Assembly: GCA_963632825.1 (NCBI GenBank)
Contig: CAVGWF010000006.1
Coordinates: 1-55,731, forward strand
Source of the DNA: F23-B02 sp963632825
GTDB taxonomy: Bacteria > Bacillota > Clostridia > Oscillospirales > Oscillospiraceae
Length of the DNA: 55,731 bases
Direction: 5' to 3'
The first letter of the stretch is position 1; every line of letters starts with the position of its first letter. A program made the translations under genes and the position numbers. The notes beneath the pieces were generated by a model. It did not search any database and had not been told where the DNA came from. It was given only the letters and a program-made list of their open reading frames with translations. This document shows positions 16,840 through 24,188 of the stretch, piece by piece.

Positions 16840-17016
16840 AGACGAAACGGTCCGATATAAAGAAGTCTCAAAAGACAGGTCGGATGGGATGCCAAGACTT
16901 ATTGCTGCGGCGATAAGAATGCATCAAAAAATTTCGTCGAGCCGGATAAAGCCGAAGGGCATCTTGTCCGACGGCGGGGGCAGACGCAAGTCTGTCCCCG
17001 TTTTGCTTGTTTTTTG
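16840..17016 (+). ncRNA. Putative structured RNA with intrinsic terminator (no family recognised)
   Basis: About 170 gene-free bases fold well. A long-range stem joins GTCGGA (16879-16884) to TCCGAC (16967-16972) and GATGCC (16888-16893) to GGCATC (16958-16963). It encloses an 8-pair hairpin, 16898-16905 with 16910-16917, capped by TGCG. A small hairpin, GTCT 16865-16868 with AGAC 16873-16876, precedes it. TCCGA at 16851-16855 could instead pair with TCGGA 16880-16884, so two folds compete. It ends with a perfect 10-pair GCAA-capped terminator, 16976-16985 with 16990-16999, then T-runs. A TATACT at 16828-16833 could be its -10, but the -35 is poor. I do not recognise 6S, SRP, tmRNA, RNase P or any riboswitch I know. 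Confidence 0.5.
16976..17016 (+). terminator. Intrinsic terminator of the putative RNA
   Basis: Ten-pair GC-rich stem (one G-T pair) with a GCAA tetraloop, followed by a T-run to 17004 and a second run of six T at 17010-17015. Confidence 0.85.
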
Positions 17017-17165
17017 CCGCTGCAAGCCTTATGCACATCCGGCTCCTTTCGTTAGAGTGTTGTGTGGCAGCTTGATTTTAACGAATCCAATCGCCTTTTT
17101 CTAAACCCTTGGTCTCACATCTATTGTAACGCTGCATGTTCGGCTGAGCATAGGTGAAAAATTTG
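17017..17165. other. Intergenic, nothing recognised
   Basis: Between the terminator above and the degV promoter I see no frame with a ribosome binding site and no strong fold. Confidence 0.4.
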
Positions 17166-17194
17166 TTGCATTTTTGATTGCATCCGTATATAAT
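17166..17194 (+). promoter_or_regulatory. Promoter of degV
   Basis: TTGCAT (17166-17171), 17-base spacer, TATAAT (17189-17194), 50 bases before the ATG. Confidence 0.8.
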
Positions 17195-17244
17195 TGATTA
17201 GCAATTTTGACGCAAATGCGATCAGTTTTTTTCAGGAGGAAACT

Positions 17245-18132
17245 ATGTCTGAATATATAATAAGCTGCTGCTCGACTGCAGACCTCACAAAGGAGCACTT
17301 CGAGGCTCGCAACATCAAATATGTTTGCTTCCACTATTCTCTCAACGGCGAGAATTACATGGACGATCTCGGTCAGAGCATGCCGTTCGAGGACTTCTAT
17401 CAGAAAATGGCCGAGGGTGCCGATACCATGACCAGTCAGGTCAATGTCGCCGAATACATTGATTTCTTCACGCCTTACCTAAAGGAGGGCAAGGACATTC
17501 TCCATGTTACCCTTTCAAGCGGCATTTCCGGCACTATCAACTCTGCCCGCAGCGCCGCCGAGATCCTTGCCGGGGAGTATCCCGAGCGCAAGATCTACAT
17601 AGTGGATTCTCTCGGTGCATCTTCCGGCTACGGACTCCTCATGGATGCGCTGGCAGACAAGCGTGATGAGGGTCTGAGCGTTGACGAAGCGCGTGATTGG
17701 CTCGAAGCGAGCAAGCTCCATCTGCACCACTGGTTTTTCTCTACCGATCTCAGCTTCTATGTCAAGGGCGGCAGGATCTCCAAGGCAGCCGGATTTGTCG
17801 GCACCGTTCTGAGCATCTGTCCGCTGCTCAACATGGATAACCTCGGCAGACTTATCCCCAGAGAGAAGATCCGCACTAAGAAAAAGGTCATTAAGACCAT
17901 CGTCGACCGCATGGAGCAGTGCGCAGACGGAGGACTTGATTACTCCGGCAAGTGCTATATCTCCCAGTCCGGCTGCGTTGAGGACGCAAAGGAGGTCGCG
18001 GCTCTCGTCGAGGAACGCTTCCCCAAGCTCAACGGCAAGGTCGAGATAAACTATGTCGGAACTACCATCGGCAGCCACACCGGTCCCGGAACCGTCGCAC
18101 TGTTTTTCTGGGGCTCCGAGCGCGGCGAATGA
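17245..18132 (+). CDS. DegV family fatty-acid-binding protein
   Basis: A 295-residue DegV/FakB-type protein, cytosolic, that binds a fatty acid and in characterised FakA/FakB systems presents it for phosphorylation. Seen: CSTADLTKEHF at the N-terminus (usual D-S/T-A-D pattern), MTSQVNVAEYIDFF, LSSGISGTINSARSAAE, VDSLGASSGYG and KGGRISKAAGFVGT, all typical, with normal length. No fakA kinase gene is near. AGGAGGA lies a few bases before the ATG at 17245. The frame is open upstream, but the promoter -10 overlaps that part. Confidence 0.92.
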   Translation: MSEYIISCCSTADLTKEHFEARNIKYVCFHYSLNGENYMDDLGQSMPFEDFYQKMAEGADTMTSQVNVAEYIDFFTPYLKEGKDILHVTLSSGISGTINSARSAAEILAGEYPERKIYIVDSLGASSGYGLLMDALADKRDEGLSVDEARDWLEASKLHLHHWFFSTDLSFYVKGGRISKAAGFVGTVLSICPLLNMDNLGRLIPREKIRTKKKVIKTIVDRMEQCADGGLDYSGKCYISQSGCVEDAKEVAALVEERFPKLNGKVEINYVGTTIGSHTGPGTVALFFWGSERGE

Positions 18133-18139
18133 TCCGCAC

Positions 18140-18169
18140 TTGACTTTATTTGAGGAATGTGCATATAAT
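18140..18169 (+). promoter_or_regulatory. Promoter of the valS leader
   Basis: TTGACT (18140-18145), 18 bases, TATAAT (18164-18169), directly after the degV stop. Confidence 0.75.
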
Positions 18170-18175
18170 AGGCAA

Positions 18176-18410
18176 AGATAAAGGCGTTGAAGGACAGGAG
18201 TAGGTCAAGCGGGCTTTTCAGAGAGGGAACGGCAGGTGAAAGTTTCCAAGGCACGCCGCCGAAGGTCGGTCCGGAGCAGCCGCACTGAATTTTCGTAGGT
18301 GCGGACGGGTACTCCCGTTACAGAGCAAGGAGTGTCATGCAGGTGCATGGAACTCAGGTGGTACCGCGTAATATCTGCGTCCTGAGCAATATCGGGACGC
18401 AGTTTTTTTA
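18176..18410 (+). promoter_or_regulatory. T-box riboswitch, valine specific
   Basis: A T-box leader that senses uncharged tRNA-Val. The T-box core AGGTGGTACCGCG is at 18356-18368; its TGGT bulge matches tRNA ending ACCA, so discriminator A as in tRNA-Val. A GTC triplet at 18265-18267, in a GAAGGTCGG context near the 3' side of Stem I, is a plausible specifier and is a Val codon. Stem I with AGAGAGG and GAAAG-type loops lies at about 18190-18275. The terminator is CTGCGTCC (18375-18382) pairing with the GGGACGCAG arm, then seven T (18403-18409). The downstream gene is valS, which agrees. Confidence 0.93.
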
Positions 18411-18437
18411 TTGCAATAAGCGACAGGAGGAGTAAAA

Positions 18438-21059
18438 ATGAAAGAATTACCGAAGGTGTATGACCCCGGTACGGTGGAAAAAAGAATATACGATATGTGG
18501 CAGTCGCAGGGCTGCTTCAAGGGCATTATAGATCCGGATAAAAAACCGTTTTCCATAGTTATGCCGCCTCCCAACGTTACCGGTCAGCTCCACATGGGTC
18601 ATGCGCTTGACTCGACGCTTCAGGATATTCTCATAAGATACAAGCGTATGCAGGGCTATGCCGCACTGTGGCTGCCCGGCACCGACCATGCGGGCATCGC
18701 AACGCAGATAAAGGTCGAGGAGGATCTTCGCAAAAAGGAAGGTCTTACGAGGTATGACCTCGGACGCGAGAAGTTCCTTGAACGCGTTTGGGACTGGAAG
18801 AATAAATACGGCGACCGTATCGTTGAGCAGCAGAAGGTGCTCGGCGCATCCTGCGACTGGGACAGAAGCGCATTTACCATGGATGAGCAGCGCGCAAAGA
18901 GCGTTCGTGAGACCTTCTGCGAGCTTTATGAAAAGGGACTTATATACAAAGGCAGCAGGATAATAAACTGGTGCCCGAATTGCCGCACCGCCCTTTCGGA
19001 TGCAGAGGTCGAGTACAAGGACATGCCCGGCTCGTTCTGGCATATAAGATACCCCATCGAGGATTCAGATGAGGAGTTTATCATTGCGACCACCCGTCCG
19101 GAGACCATGCTCGGCGACTCCGGCGTTGCGGTGCATCCGGACGATGAGCGCTATAAGCACCTTGTCGGCAAAAATGCCATTCTGCCGCTGGTAGGCAGAA
19201 AACTGCCCATCATTGCCGACGAGTATGTTGAGCTCGGCTTCGGTACCGGCGCAGTTAAAATGACCCCGTGTCACGATCCCAACGACTATGAGGTCGGGCT
19301 CAGGCACGGACTTGAGCAGATACTCTGCATCGACGAGGACGCGAAGATAATAAACGGCGGCAAATACAACGGCATGGATCGCTATGAGGCGCGCAAGGCC
19401 ATCGTAGCCGACCTTGAGAAGCAGGGTTATCTCGTAAAGGTCGAGCCGTATAACCACAATGTCGGCTGCTGCTACCGCTGCGGCACGGTGGTAGAGCCTC
19501 TTACGAGCCCTCAGTGGTTCGTAAAGATGAAGCCGCTTGCAAAGGCAGCCATTGAGGTCGTCAGGGACGGCAGAATAAAATTCGTCCCCGAGAGATTTAC
19601 CAAGACCTATATGAACTGGATGGAGAATGTGCATGACTGGTGCATTTCCCGCCAGCTCTGGTGGGGCCACCGCATTCCGGCGTGGTACTGTGACGACTGC
19701 GGCAAAATGACCGTTTCGCGCACCGATCCATGCGAGTGTGCACATTGCGGCAGTAAGAACATCCGTCAGGAGGAGGATGTTCTCGATACATGGTTCTCCT
19801 CTGCACTGTGGCCATTCTCAACGATGGGCTGGCCCGACAAAACTCCGGAGCTTGACTACTGGTACCCGACCTCCGTTATGGTCACCGGCTATGACATTAT
19901 CTTCTTCTGGGTAGCAAGAATGATATTCTCCGGCATGGAGCAGATGAAAAAGGAGCCGTTCCACACCGTTTTCATACACGGACTTGTGCGCGACAGTCAG
20001 GGCCGAAAAATGTCCAAGAGCCTCGGCAACGGCATCGACCCGCTGGAGATGGCGGAGAAGTACGGTGCCGACGCACTGAGGTTTAATCTCATAACCGGCA
20101 ACAGTCCCGGCAATGATATGCGCTTTTATGTTGAAAAGTGCGAGGCAATGCGCAATTTCTGCAACAAGATATGGAATGCCTCACGCTTTGTCATGATGAA
20201 CCTCACCGTCGGGGACAACCGCCTTCCGGAAAAGCTCGAGACGGAGGATAAGTGGATTCTTTCAAAGCTCAATCGCGTTATCAGGGAGGTTTGCGACAAC
20301 ATGGACAGCTTTGAGCTCGGTGTCGCCGCAGGCAAAATCTACGATTTTATCTGGGATGATTACTGCGACTGGTATATCGAGCTCACGAAGCCCCGCCTCA
20401 ACGGTGACGACGAAGCCGGCAGGGAGAGCGCCCAGCGCGTTCTGCTGTATGTTCTCGTTGAGATACTCAAGCTTCTTCACCCGTTTATGCCGTTTATAAC
20501 CGAGGAAATATGGCAGGCGCTCCCGCACGAGGGCAATGCGCTCATGATGCAGTCCTATCCCGAGTACAGCGCCGGGCTCGATTTCCCCGAGGACGAGGCA
20601 AACTTCGGTATGGTCATGGATGCGATCAAGGCAGTCCGCGCCCGCAGAGCAGAGATGAATGTGCCCCCGTCCAGAAAGAGCCACCTCATAATAGTTACCG
20701 ACAAGGTAAAGGCCTTTGCCGACGGTGAAAGGTTTATCTGTAAGCTGGCATATGCCTCAGCTGTCGAGGTCCGCACGGAGCTTCCGGAGACTGCCGACGG
20801 TATGGTCTCGGTCATAACTGACAACGCGAGAATGTATATGCCTATGGCGGAGCTTGTAGACCTCGAAAAGGAGCGTGCACGCATGGAAAAAGAGCTCGCA
20901 AACGCAAAAAAGCAGCTCGACGGGCAGATAGCAAAGCTTGCAAACGAGAATTTCGTATCCCGCGCTCCGGAAAAGGTCGTCAATACGGAGCGAGAGAAAA
21001 AGGTAAAGCTTGAGGCACTTATAGAAAACCTTGAGGATAGTCTGAAAAAACTCGGATAA
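18438..21059 (+). CDS. valS: Valine--tRNA ligase
   Basis: An 873-residue class Ia synthetase charging tRNA-Val. The HIGH motif appears as HMGH at residues 52-55 in PPNVTGQLHMGHAL, KMSKS is intact in GRKMSKSLGNG, and the editing domain is present with TTRPETMLGDSGVAVHP. The C-terminal end has the valyl-specific coiled-coil arm (LEKERARMEKELANAKKQLD). Length is typical for Firmicutes. AGGAGG lies before the ATG. Control is by the T-box leader. A terminator follows. Confidence 0.98.
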   Translation: MKELPKVYDPGTVEKRIYDMWQSQGCFKGIIDPDKKPFSIVMPPPNVTGQLHMGHALDSTLQDILIRYKRMQGYAALWLPGTDHAGIATQIKVEEDLRKKEGLTRYDLGREKFLERVWDWKNKYGDRIVEQQKVLGASCDWDRSAFTMDEQRAKSVRETFCELYEKGLIYKGSRIINWCPNCRTALSDAEVEYKDMPGSFWHIRYPIEDSDEEFIIATTRPETMLGDSGVAVHPDDERYKHLVGKNAILPLVGRKLPIIADEYVELGFGTGAVKMTPCHDPNDYEVGLRHGLEQILCIDEDAKIINGGKYNGMDRYEARKAIVADLEKQGYLVKVEPYNHNVGCCYRCGTVVEPLTSPQWFVKMKPLAKAAIEVVRDGRIKFVPERFTKTYMNWMENVHDWCISRQLWWGHRIPAWYCDDCGKMTVSRTDPCECAHCGSKNIRQEEDVLDTWFSSALWPFSTMGWPDKTPELDYWYPTSVMVTGYDIIFFWVARMIFSGMEQMKKEPFHTVFIHGLVRDSQGRKMSKSLGNGIDPLEMAEKYGADALRFNLITGNSPGNDMRFYVEKCEAMRNFCNKIWNASRFVMMNLTVGDNRLPEKLETEDKWILSKLNRVIREVCDNMDSFELGVAAGKIYDFIWDDYCDWYIELTKPRLNGDDEAGRESAQRVLLYVLVEILKLLHPFMPFITEEIWQALPHEGNALMMQSYPEYSAGLDFPEDEANFGMVMDAIKAVRARRAEMNVPPSRKSHLIIVTDKVKAFADGERFICKLAYASAVEVRTELPETADGMVSVITDNARMYMPMAELVDLEKERARMEKELANAKKQLDGQIAKLANENFVSRAPEKVVNTEREKKVKLEALIENLEDSLKKLG

Positions 21060-21100
21060 GTCCGACCGGCTTTTACAAAATCCGCATATATCAGCATTTA

Positions 21101-21139
21101 AACTGATCCTGTGCATTAAGCATGGGATCAGTTTTTTTT
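21101..21139 (+). terminator. Terminator after valS
   Basis: AACTGATCC (21101-21109) pairs with GGATCAGTT (21125-21133), followed by a run of T to 21139. It ends 28 bases before the spoIIAA start. Confidence 0.85.
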
Positions 21140-21166
21140 ATTTTATATTGCATTGGAGTGAAGAAA

Positions 21167-21493
21167 ATGAATGTTTGGTCGGAGTATTCCGACGGCAGGC
21201 TTACAGTGACGCTTGCCGGTGAGCTCGATCATCACGCCGCAAAAACGACGGTCGATGCCATATCCGACGCCATTGACAGAAGGCTTCCCCGCGACCTTGT
21301 CCTTGATATGACAAAGCTTACGTTTATGGACTCGTCCGGCATAGCCGTCATAGTGCGCACCTACAAGAAAATGCGCGATTCCGGCGGCAGAATGTACATC
21401 GAAAATCCGCAGCCGCAGCCGCTGAAGGTGCTCGATGCCTCCGGCATAGACCGGATGATACCCATAGCGGCAAAAAGGGAGGTAACAACATGA
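21167..21493 (+). CDS. spoIIAA: Anti-sigma F factor antagonist SpoIIAA
   Basis: A 108-residue STAS-domain protein. When dephosphorylated it pulls the anti-sigma factor SpoIIAB off sigma-F in the forespore. TGELDHHAA-like LAGELDHHAAKTT and FMDSSGIAVIVRTYK are the SpoIIAA hallmarks; Ser57 is the probable site phosphorylated by SpoIIAB. GGAGTG lies about seven bases before the ATG. The stop overlaps the spoIIAB start by four bases. I see no convincing sigma-H promoter in the short space after the valS terminator. Confidence 0.95.
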   Translation: MNVWSEYSDGRLTVTLAGELDHHAAKTTVDAISDAIDRRLPRDLVLDMTKLTFMDSSGIAVIVRTYKKMRDSGGRMYIENPQPQPLKVLDASGIDRMIPIAAKREVTT

Positions 21494-21930
21494 AGGCTTC
21501 AAACTACATAAAGCTTGAGTTTCCGAGCTGCAGTGCGAACGAGAGCTTCGCAAGGGCAGCTGCGGCGGGATTCGCCGCGCAGCTCGACCCGACTCTCGAT
21601 GAGCTCGGAGATATAAAGACCTCGGTAAGCGAGGCTGTAACGAACTGCATAGTACACGCCTATCCGGACAGCATCGGGAAAATAACCATGCGCCTTAGAA
21701 TAATAGACGGGGAAAAGCTTGAGATAACCATACGCGACAAGGGGCGCGGCATAGCGGATCTTCAGCAGGCGATGCAGCCGATGTATACCACCGGCGGCGA
21801 GGAGCGCAGCGGTATGGGCTTTACTATCATGGAGAGCTTTATGGACAAGCTGGCGGTCAAAAGTACGGCCGGCAAGGGCACAACGGTAACCATGCTCCGC
21901 ACGATCCGCCGGCGCAGAAGCATGAGATGA
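21490..21930 (+). CDS. spoIIAB: Anti-sigma F factor SpoIIAB
   Basis: A 146-residue GHKL-type serine kinase and anti-sigma factor that holds sigma-F inactive and phosphorylates SpoIIAA. The N box is VSEAVTNCIVHAYP near residues 46-59, the G1 box IRDKGRGI, and the lid/G2 segment GGEERSGMGFTIMESFMD. Length is normal. The C-terminus is unusually arginine rich (RTIRRRRSMR). It overlaps both spoIIAA and sigF by four bases, so the three proteins are likely made in fixed proportion. Confidence 0.95.
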   Translation: MKASNYIKLEFPSCSANESFARAAAAGFAAQLDPTLDELGDIKTSVSEAVTNCIVHAYPDSIGKITMRLRIIDGEKLEITIRDKGRGIADLQQAMQPMYTTGGEERSGMGFTIMESFMDKLAVKSTAGKGTTVTMLRTIRRRRSMR

Positions 21931-22634
21931 CGGACTGTATGCTAAACGACCTGCGCCTTGCAAAGTCCGGCGACAGGGAGGCGGCACAGCGGCTTGTAGA
22001 GGAAAATTCGGGTCTCATCTGGAGCATTGCACGCCGCTTTTTCGGCAGGGGGACGGAGCCGGACGATCTGTACCAGCTCGGCTGCCTCGGATTTCTGAAG
22101 GCGATAGAAGGCTTTGATACGAGCTTCGGCACTCAGTTTTCAACATACGCCGTGCCGAAGATATCAGGCGAGATACGCCGCTTTCTGCGTGATGACGGCG
22201 CCGTGAAGGTCAGCCGCAGCATAAAAGAACAGGCGCAGCGCATAAAGGCAGCCCGCAGCGGGCTTGAGCAGCGGCTCGGCAGGGAGGTGCATATATCCGA
22301 GCTTGCCTCGGAGACGGGACTGACGGCAGAGGAGATTGCGTTTGCCGAAACTGCCATCGGTCAGACTGAGAGCCTTCAGCGGGAGACAGGGGAGGACGGC
22401 TTCACTCTTGAGCATGTTCTGACCGACGGTACGCAGGAGGAGCGCATGGTCGAATATGCCGCTCTGCGCTGCGCACTTGCCGAGCTGCCCGAAAAGGAAC
22501 AGAAAACTCTGTATCTCCGGTATTTTCACGGTATGACGCAGGAAAAAACGGCTAAGGTGCTCTGCGTTTCGCAGGTACAGGTATCGCGCCTTGAGCGCAG
22601 GGCAATAGAAGCACTGCGCAAAATGCTGGAATGA
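21927..22634 (+). CDS. sigF: RNA polymerase sigma factor SigF (forespore)
   Basis: A 235-residue sigma-70 factor. Region 2 shows DLYQLGCLGFLKAIEGFDTSFG and FSTYAVPKISGEIRRFLRD, region 3 HISELASETGLTAEEI, and region 4 LPEKEQKTLYLRYFHGMTQEKTA with SQVQVSRLERRAIEALRKML. The position after spoIIAA-spoIIAB identifies it as sigma-F, the first forespore sigma factor. The next gene is a MATE exporter with its own promoter. spoVA genes, which follow in some relatives, are absent here. Confidence 0.96.
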   Translation: MTDCMLNDLRLAKSGDREAAQRLVEENSGLIWSIARRFFGRGTEPDDLYQLGCLGFLKAIEGFDTSFGTQFSTYAVPKISGEIRRFLRDDGAVKVSRSIKEQAQRIKAARSGLEQRLGREVHISELASETGLTAEEIAFAETAIGQTESLQRETGEDGFTLEHVLTDGTQEERMVEYAALRCALAELPEKEQKTLYLRYFHGMTQEKTAKVLCVSQVQVSRLERRAIEALRKMLE

Positions 22635-22636
22635 AG

Positions 22637-22675
22637 ATGCTTACGGTGAGCAAATGAGCTGCCGTAAGCATTTTT
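22637..22675 (+). terminator. Terminator after sigF
   Basis: ATGCTTACGG (22637-22646) pairs with CCGTAAGCAT (22662-22671), followed by T-run. Confidence 0.88.
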
Positions 22676-22715
22676 ACTGAAATTATTAATAAATTATTAA
22701 ATCTTAATGCGGGTA

Positions 22716-22743
22716 TTGAATTTCAAAAAAGCGGCGTTAAAAT
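22716..22743 (+). promoter_or_regulatory. Promoter of the MATE gene
   Basis: TTGAAT (22716-22721), 16 bases, TAAAAT (22738-22743), about 33 bases before the ATG. Confidence 0.55.
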
Positions 22744-22775
22744 AGCTTGGTGCATATAAACGGGGGTGCTGCGAT

Positions 22776-24155
22776 ATGGAAAAAAGCAAGAGAGGCAGAG
22801 CGCTGAATATGCTCAGCGGCTCTATGTGGGATAAGATACTGCTCTATGCCATGCCCGTTGCGGCTACAGGCATTTTGGGTCAGCTTTTTAATGCATCGGA
22901 TGTTGCAATAGTAGGAAATCTTGCGTCCACCGACCGTGTCGCGGCGGTTGCTGCCGTCGGCGCTAACGGCCCGGTCATAGGTCTTATACTCAACCTGTTT
23001 ATCGGCATCGCTCTCGGAGCAAATGTCGTTATTGCAAATGCCATCGGCAGAGGCGATAAGCAGACCGTGTCGCGCGCCGTGCACACGTCGATAGTCGCGT
23101 CGGTACTCGGCGGCATTGCCGTCATGATTATAGGTCAGGCTTTGGCGAAGGCCGTGCTTCTGATGCTCAATGTTCCGGACGATGTATTCCCGCTGGCCAT
23201 GACCTATATGCGCATTTATCTGCTGGGTCTGCCGGTCATATTCCTGTATAACTTTGAATCAGCGATATTCAGAAGCGCTGGCGACACGAAAACGCCGCTG
23301 GTAGCGCTTGCCGTGTCGGGCGTTCTGAATGTCATACTCAATATATTCTTCGTGACCGCTCTTGATATGACGGTGGACGGCGTTGCCGTTGCAACGGTCA
23401 TATCAAACGCCGTGAGCTCCGTCATTCTCGGCGTAAAGCTTATGAGAACGGAGCTTTCCATCAGAGTCGATCTCAAAAAGCTGGGCATCGACTGGAAAAT
23501 ACTCGGCCGCATACTTAAGATCGGACTGCCTGCCGGCATACAGAGCGCGGTGTTCTCGCTTTCAAACATCATCATCTCCTCGGCCGTAAACAGCCTTGGC
23601 AAGGTCACAATGGCCGCCTCCTCCGCGGGCTTCAATGTCGAGGTCATTGCGTACTATATCCTCAACTCCTTTGGTCAGGCCTGTACGACCTTCGTCGGTC
23701 AGAACTACGGCGCGGCGCAGATCGACCGCTGCCGCAAGACGCTGAAGCTATGCATCATCGAGGATATCATTGCAACGGGCGTCACTATCTTCGTCATGCT
23801 CCTTGCGGGAAGATTTCTTATCAGCCTGTTCAATAACGATCCGGAGGTCATCGAGATCGGCTTTACGCGCCTGAAGATAGTCTATACATCGTATATATTC
23901 TGCCTTTTGTATGAGGTTATGTCGTCGTATATGCGCGGCTACGGCATATCTCTCGTGCCGGCGATCCTGACGATGCTCGGCGTGTGCGGCATACGCATAA
24001 CATGGATATACACCGTTTTTCCCATGAGCCGTACTTTCGAGACGATCATGAATGTCTATCCCATAAGCCTTGCGGCAACATCGGTGCTCATTCTGATTGC
24101 ACTGCTGATCTACCGCCCGTCCAAGCGCTACGACCATGTCGTGCTTGACTCTTGA
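22776..24155 (+). CDS. MATE family efflux transporter
   Basis: A 459-residue protein with about 12 membrane helices and the two-fold repeat of MATE exporters (cation-coupled drug or metabolite efflux). QLFNASDVAIVGNLAST early in the protein and GQACTTFVGQNYGAAQ in the second half are the matching family motifs. The start MEKSKRGRALNMLSGSMWDK is typical. The substrate is unknown. It probably acts in the cell membrane. It has its own promoter. Confidence 0.92.
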   Translation: MEKSKRGRALNMLSGSMWDKILLYAMPVAATGILGQLFNASDVAIVGNLASTDRVAAVAAVGANGPVIGLILNLFIGIALGANVVIANAIGRGDKQTVSRAVHTSIVASVLGGIAVMIIGQALAKAVLLMLNVPDDVFPLAMTYMRIYLLGLPVIFLYNFESAIFRSAGDTKTPLVALAVSGVLNVILNIFFVTALDMTVDGVAVATVISNAVSSVILGVKLMRTELSIRVDLKKLGIDWKILGRILKIGLPAGIQSAVFSLSNIIISSAVNSLGKVTMAASSAGFNVEVIAYYILNSFGQACTTFVGQNYGAAQIDRCRKTLKLCIIEDIIATGVTIFVMLLAGRFLISLFNNDPEVIEIGFTRLKIVYTSYIFCLLYEVMSSYMRGYGISLVPAILTMLGVCGIRITWIYTVFPMSRTFETIMNVYPISLAATSVLILIALLIYRPSKRYDHVVLDS

Positions 24156-24180
24156 AACGGCGTGCGGTTCGTGGTAAAAT
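24152..24180 (+). promoter_or_regulatory. Promoter of pcrA, very close to the start codon
   Basis: TTGAAA (24152-24157), 17-base spacer, TAAAAT (24175-24180). The ATG is at 24189, so transcription would begin at or within a few bases of the start codon. Confidence 0.6.
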
Positions 24181-24188
24181 AACACGCT

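Noticed and set aside
16865..16972. Known riboswitch (SAM, TPP, c-di-GMP, THF, ZTP, fluoride)
   Set aside because: None of their conserved cores that I can recall is present.
21061..21166. Sigma-H promoter for spoIIAA
   Set aside because: No convincing AGGA-type -35 with GAAT-type -10 is seen in this short space.
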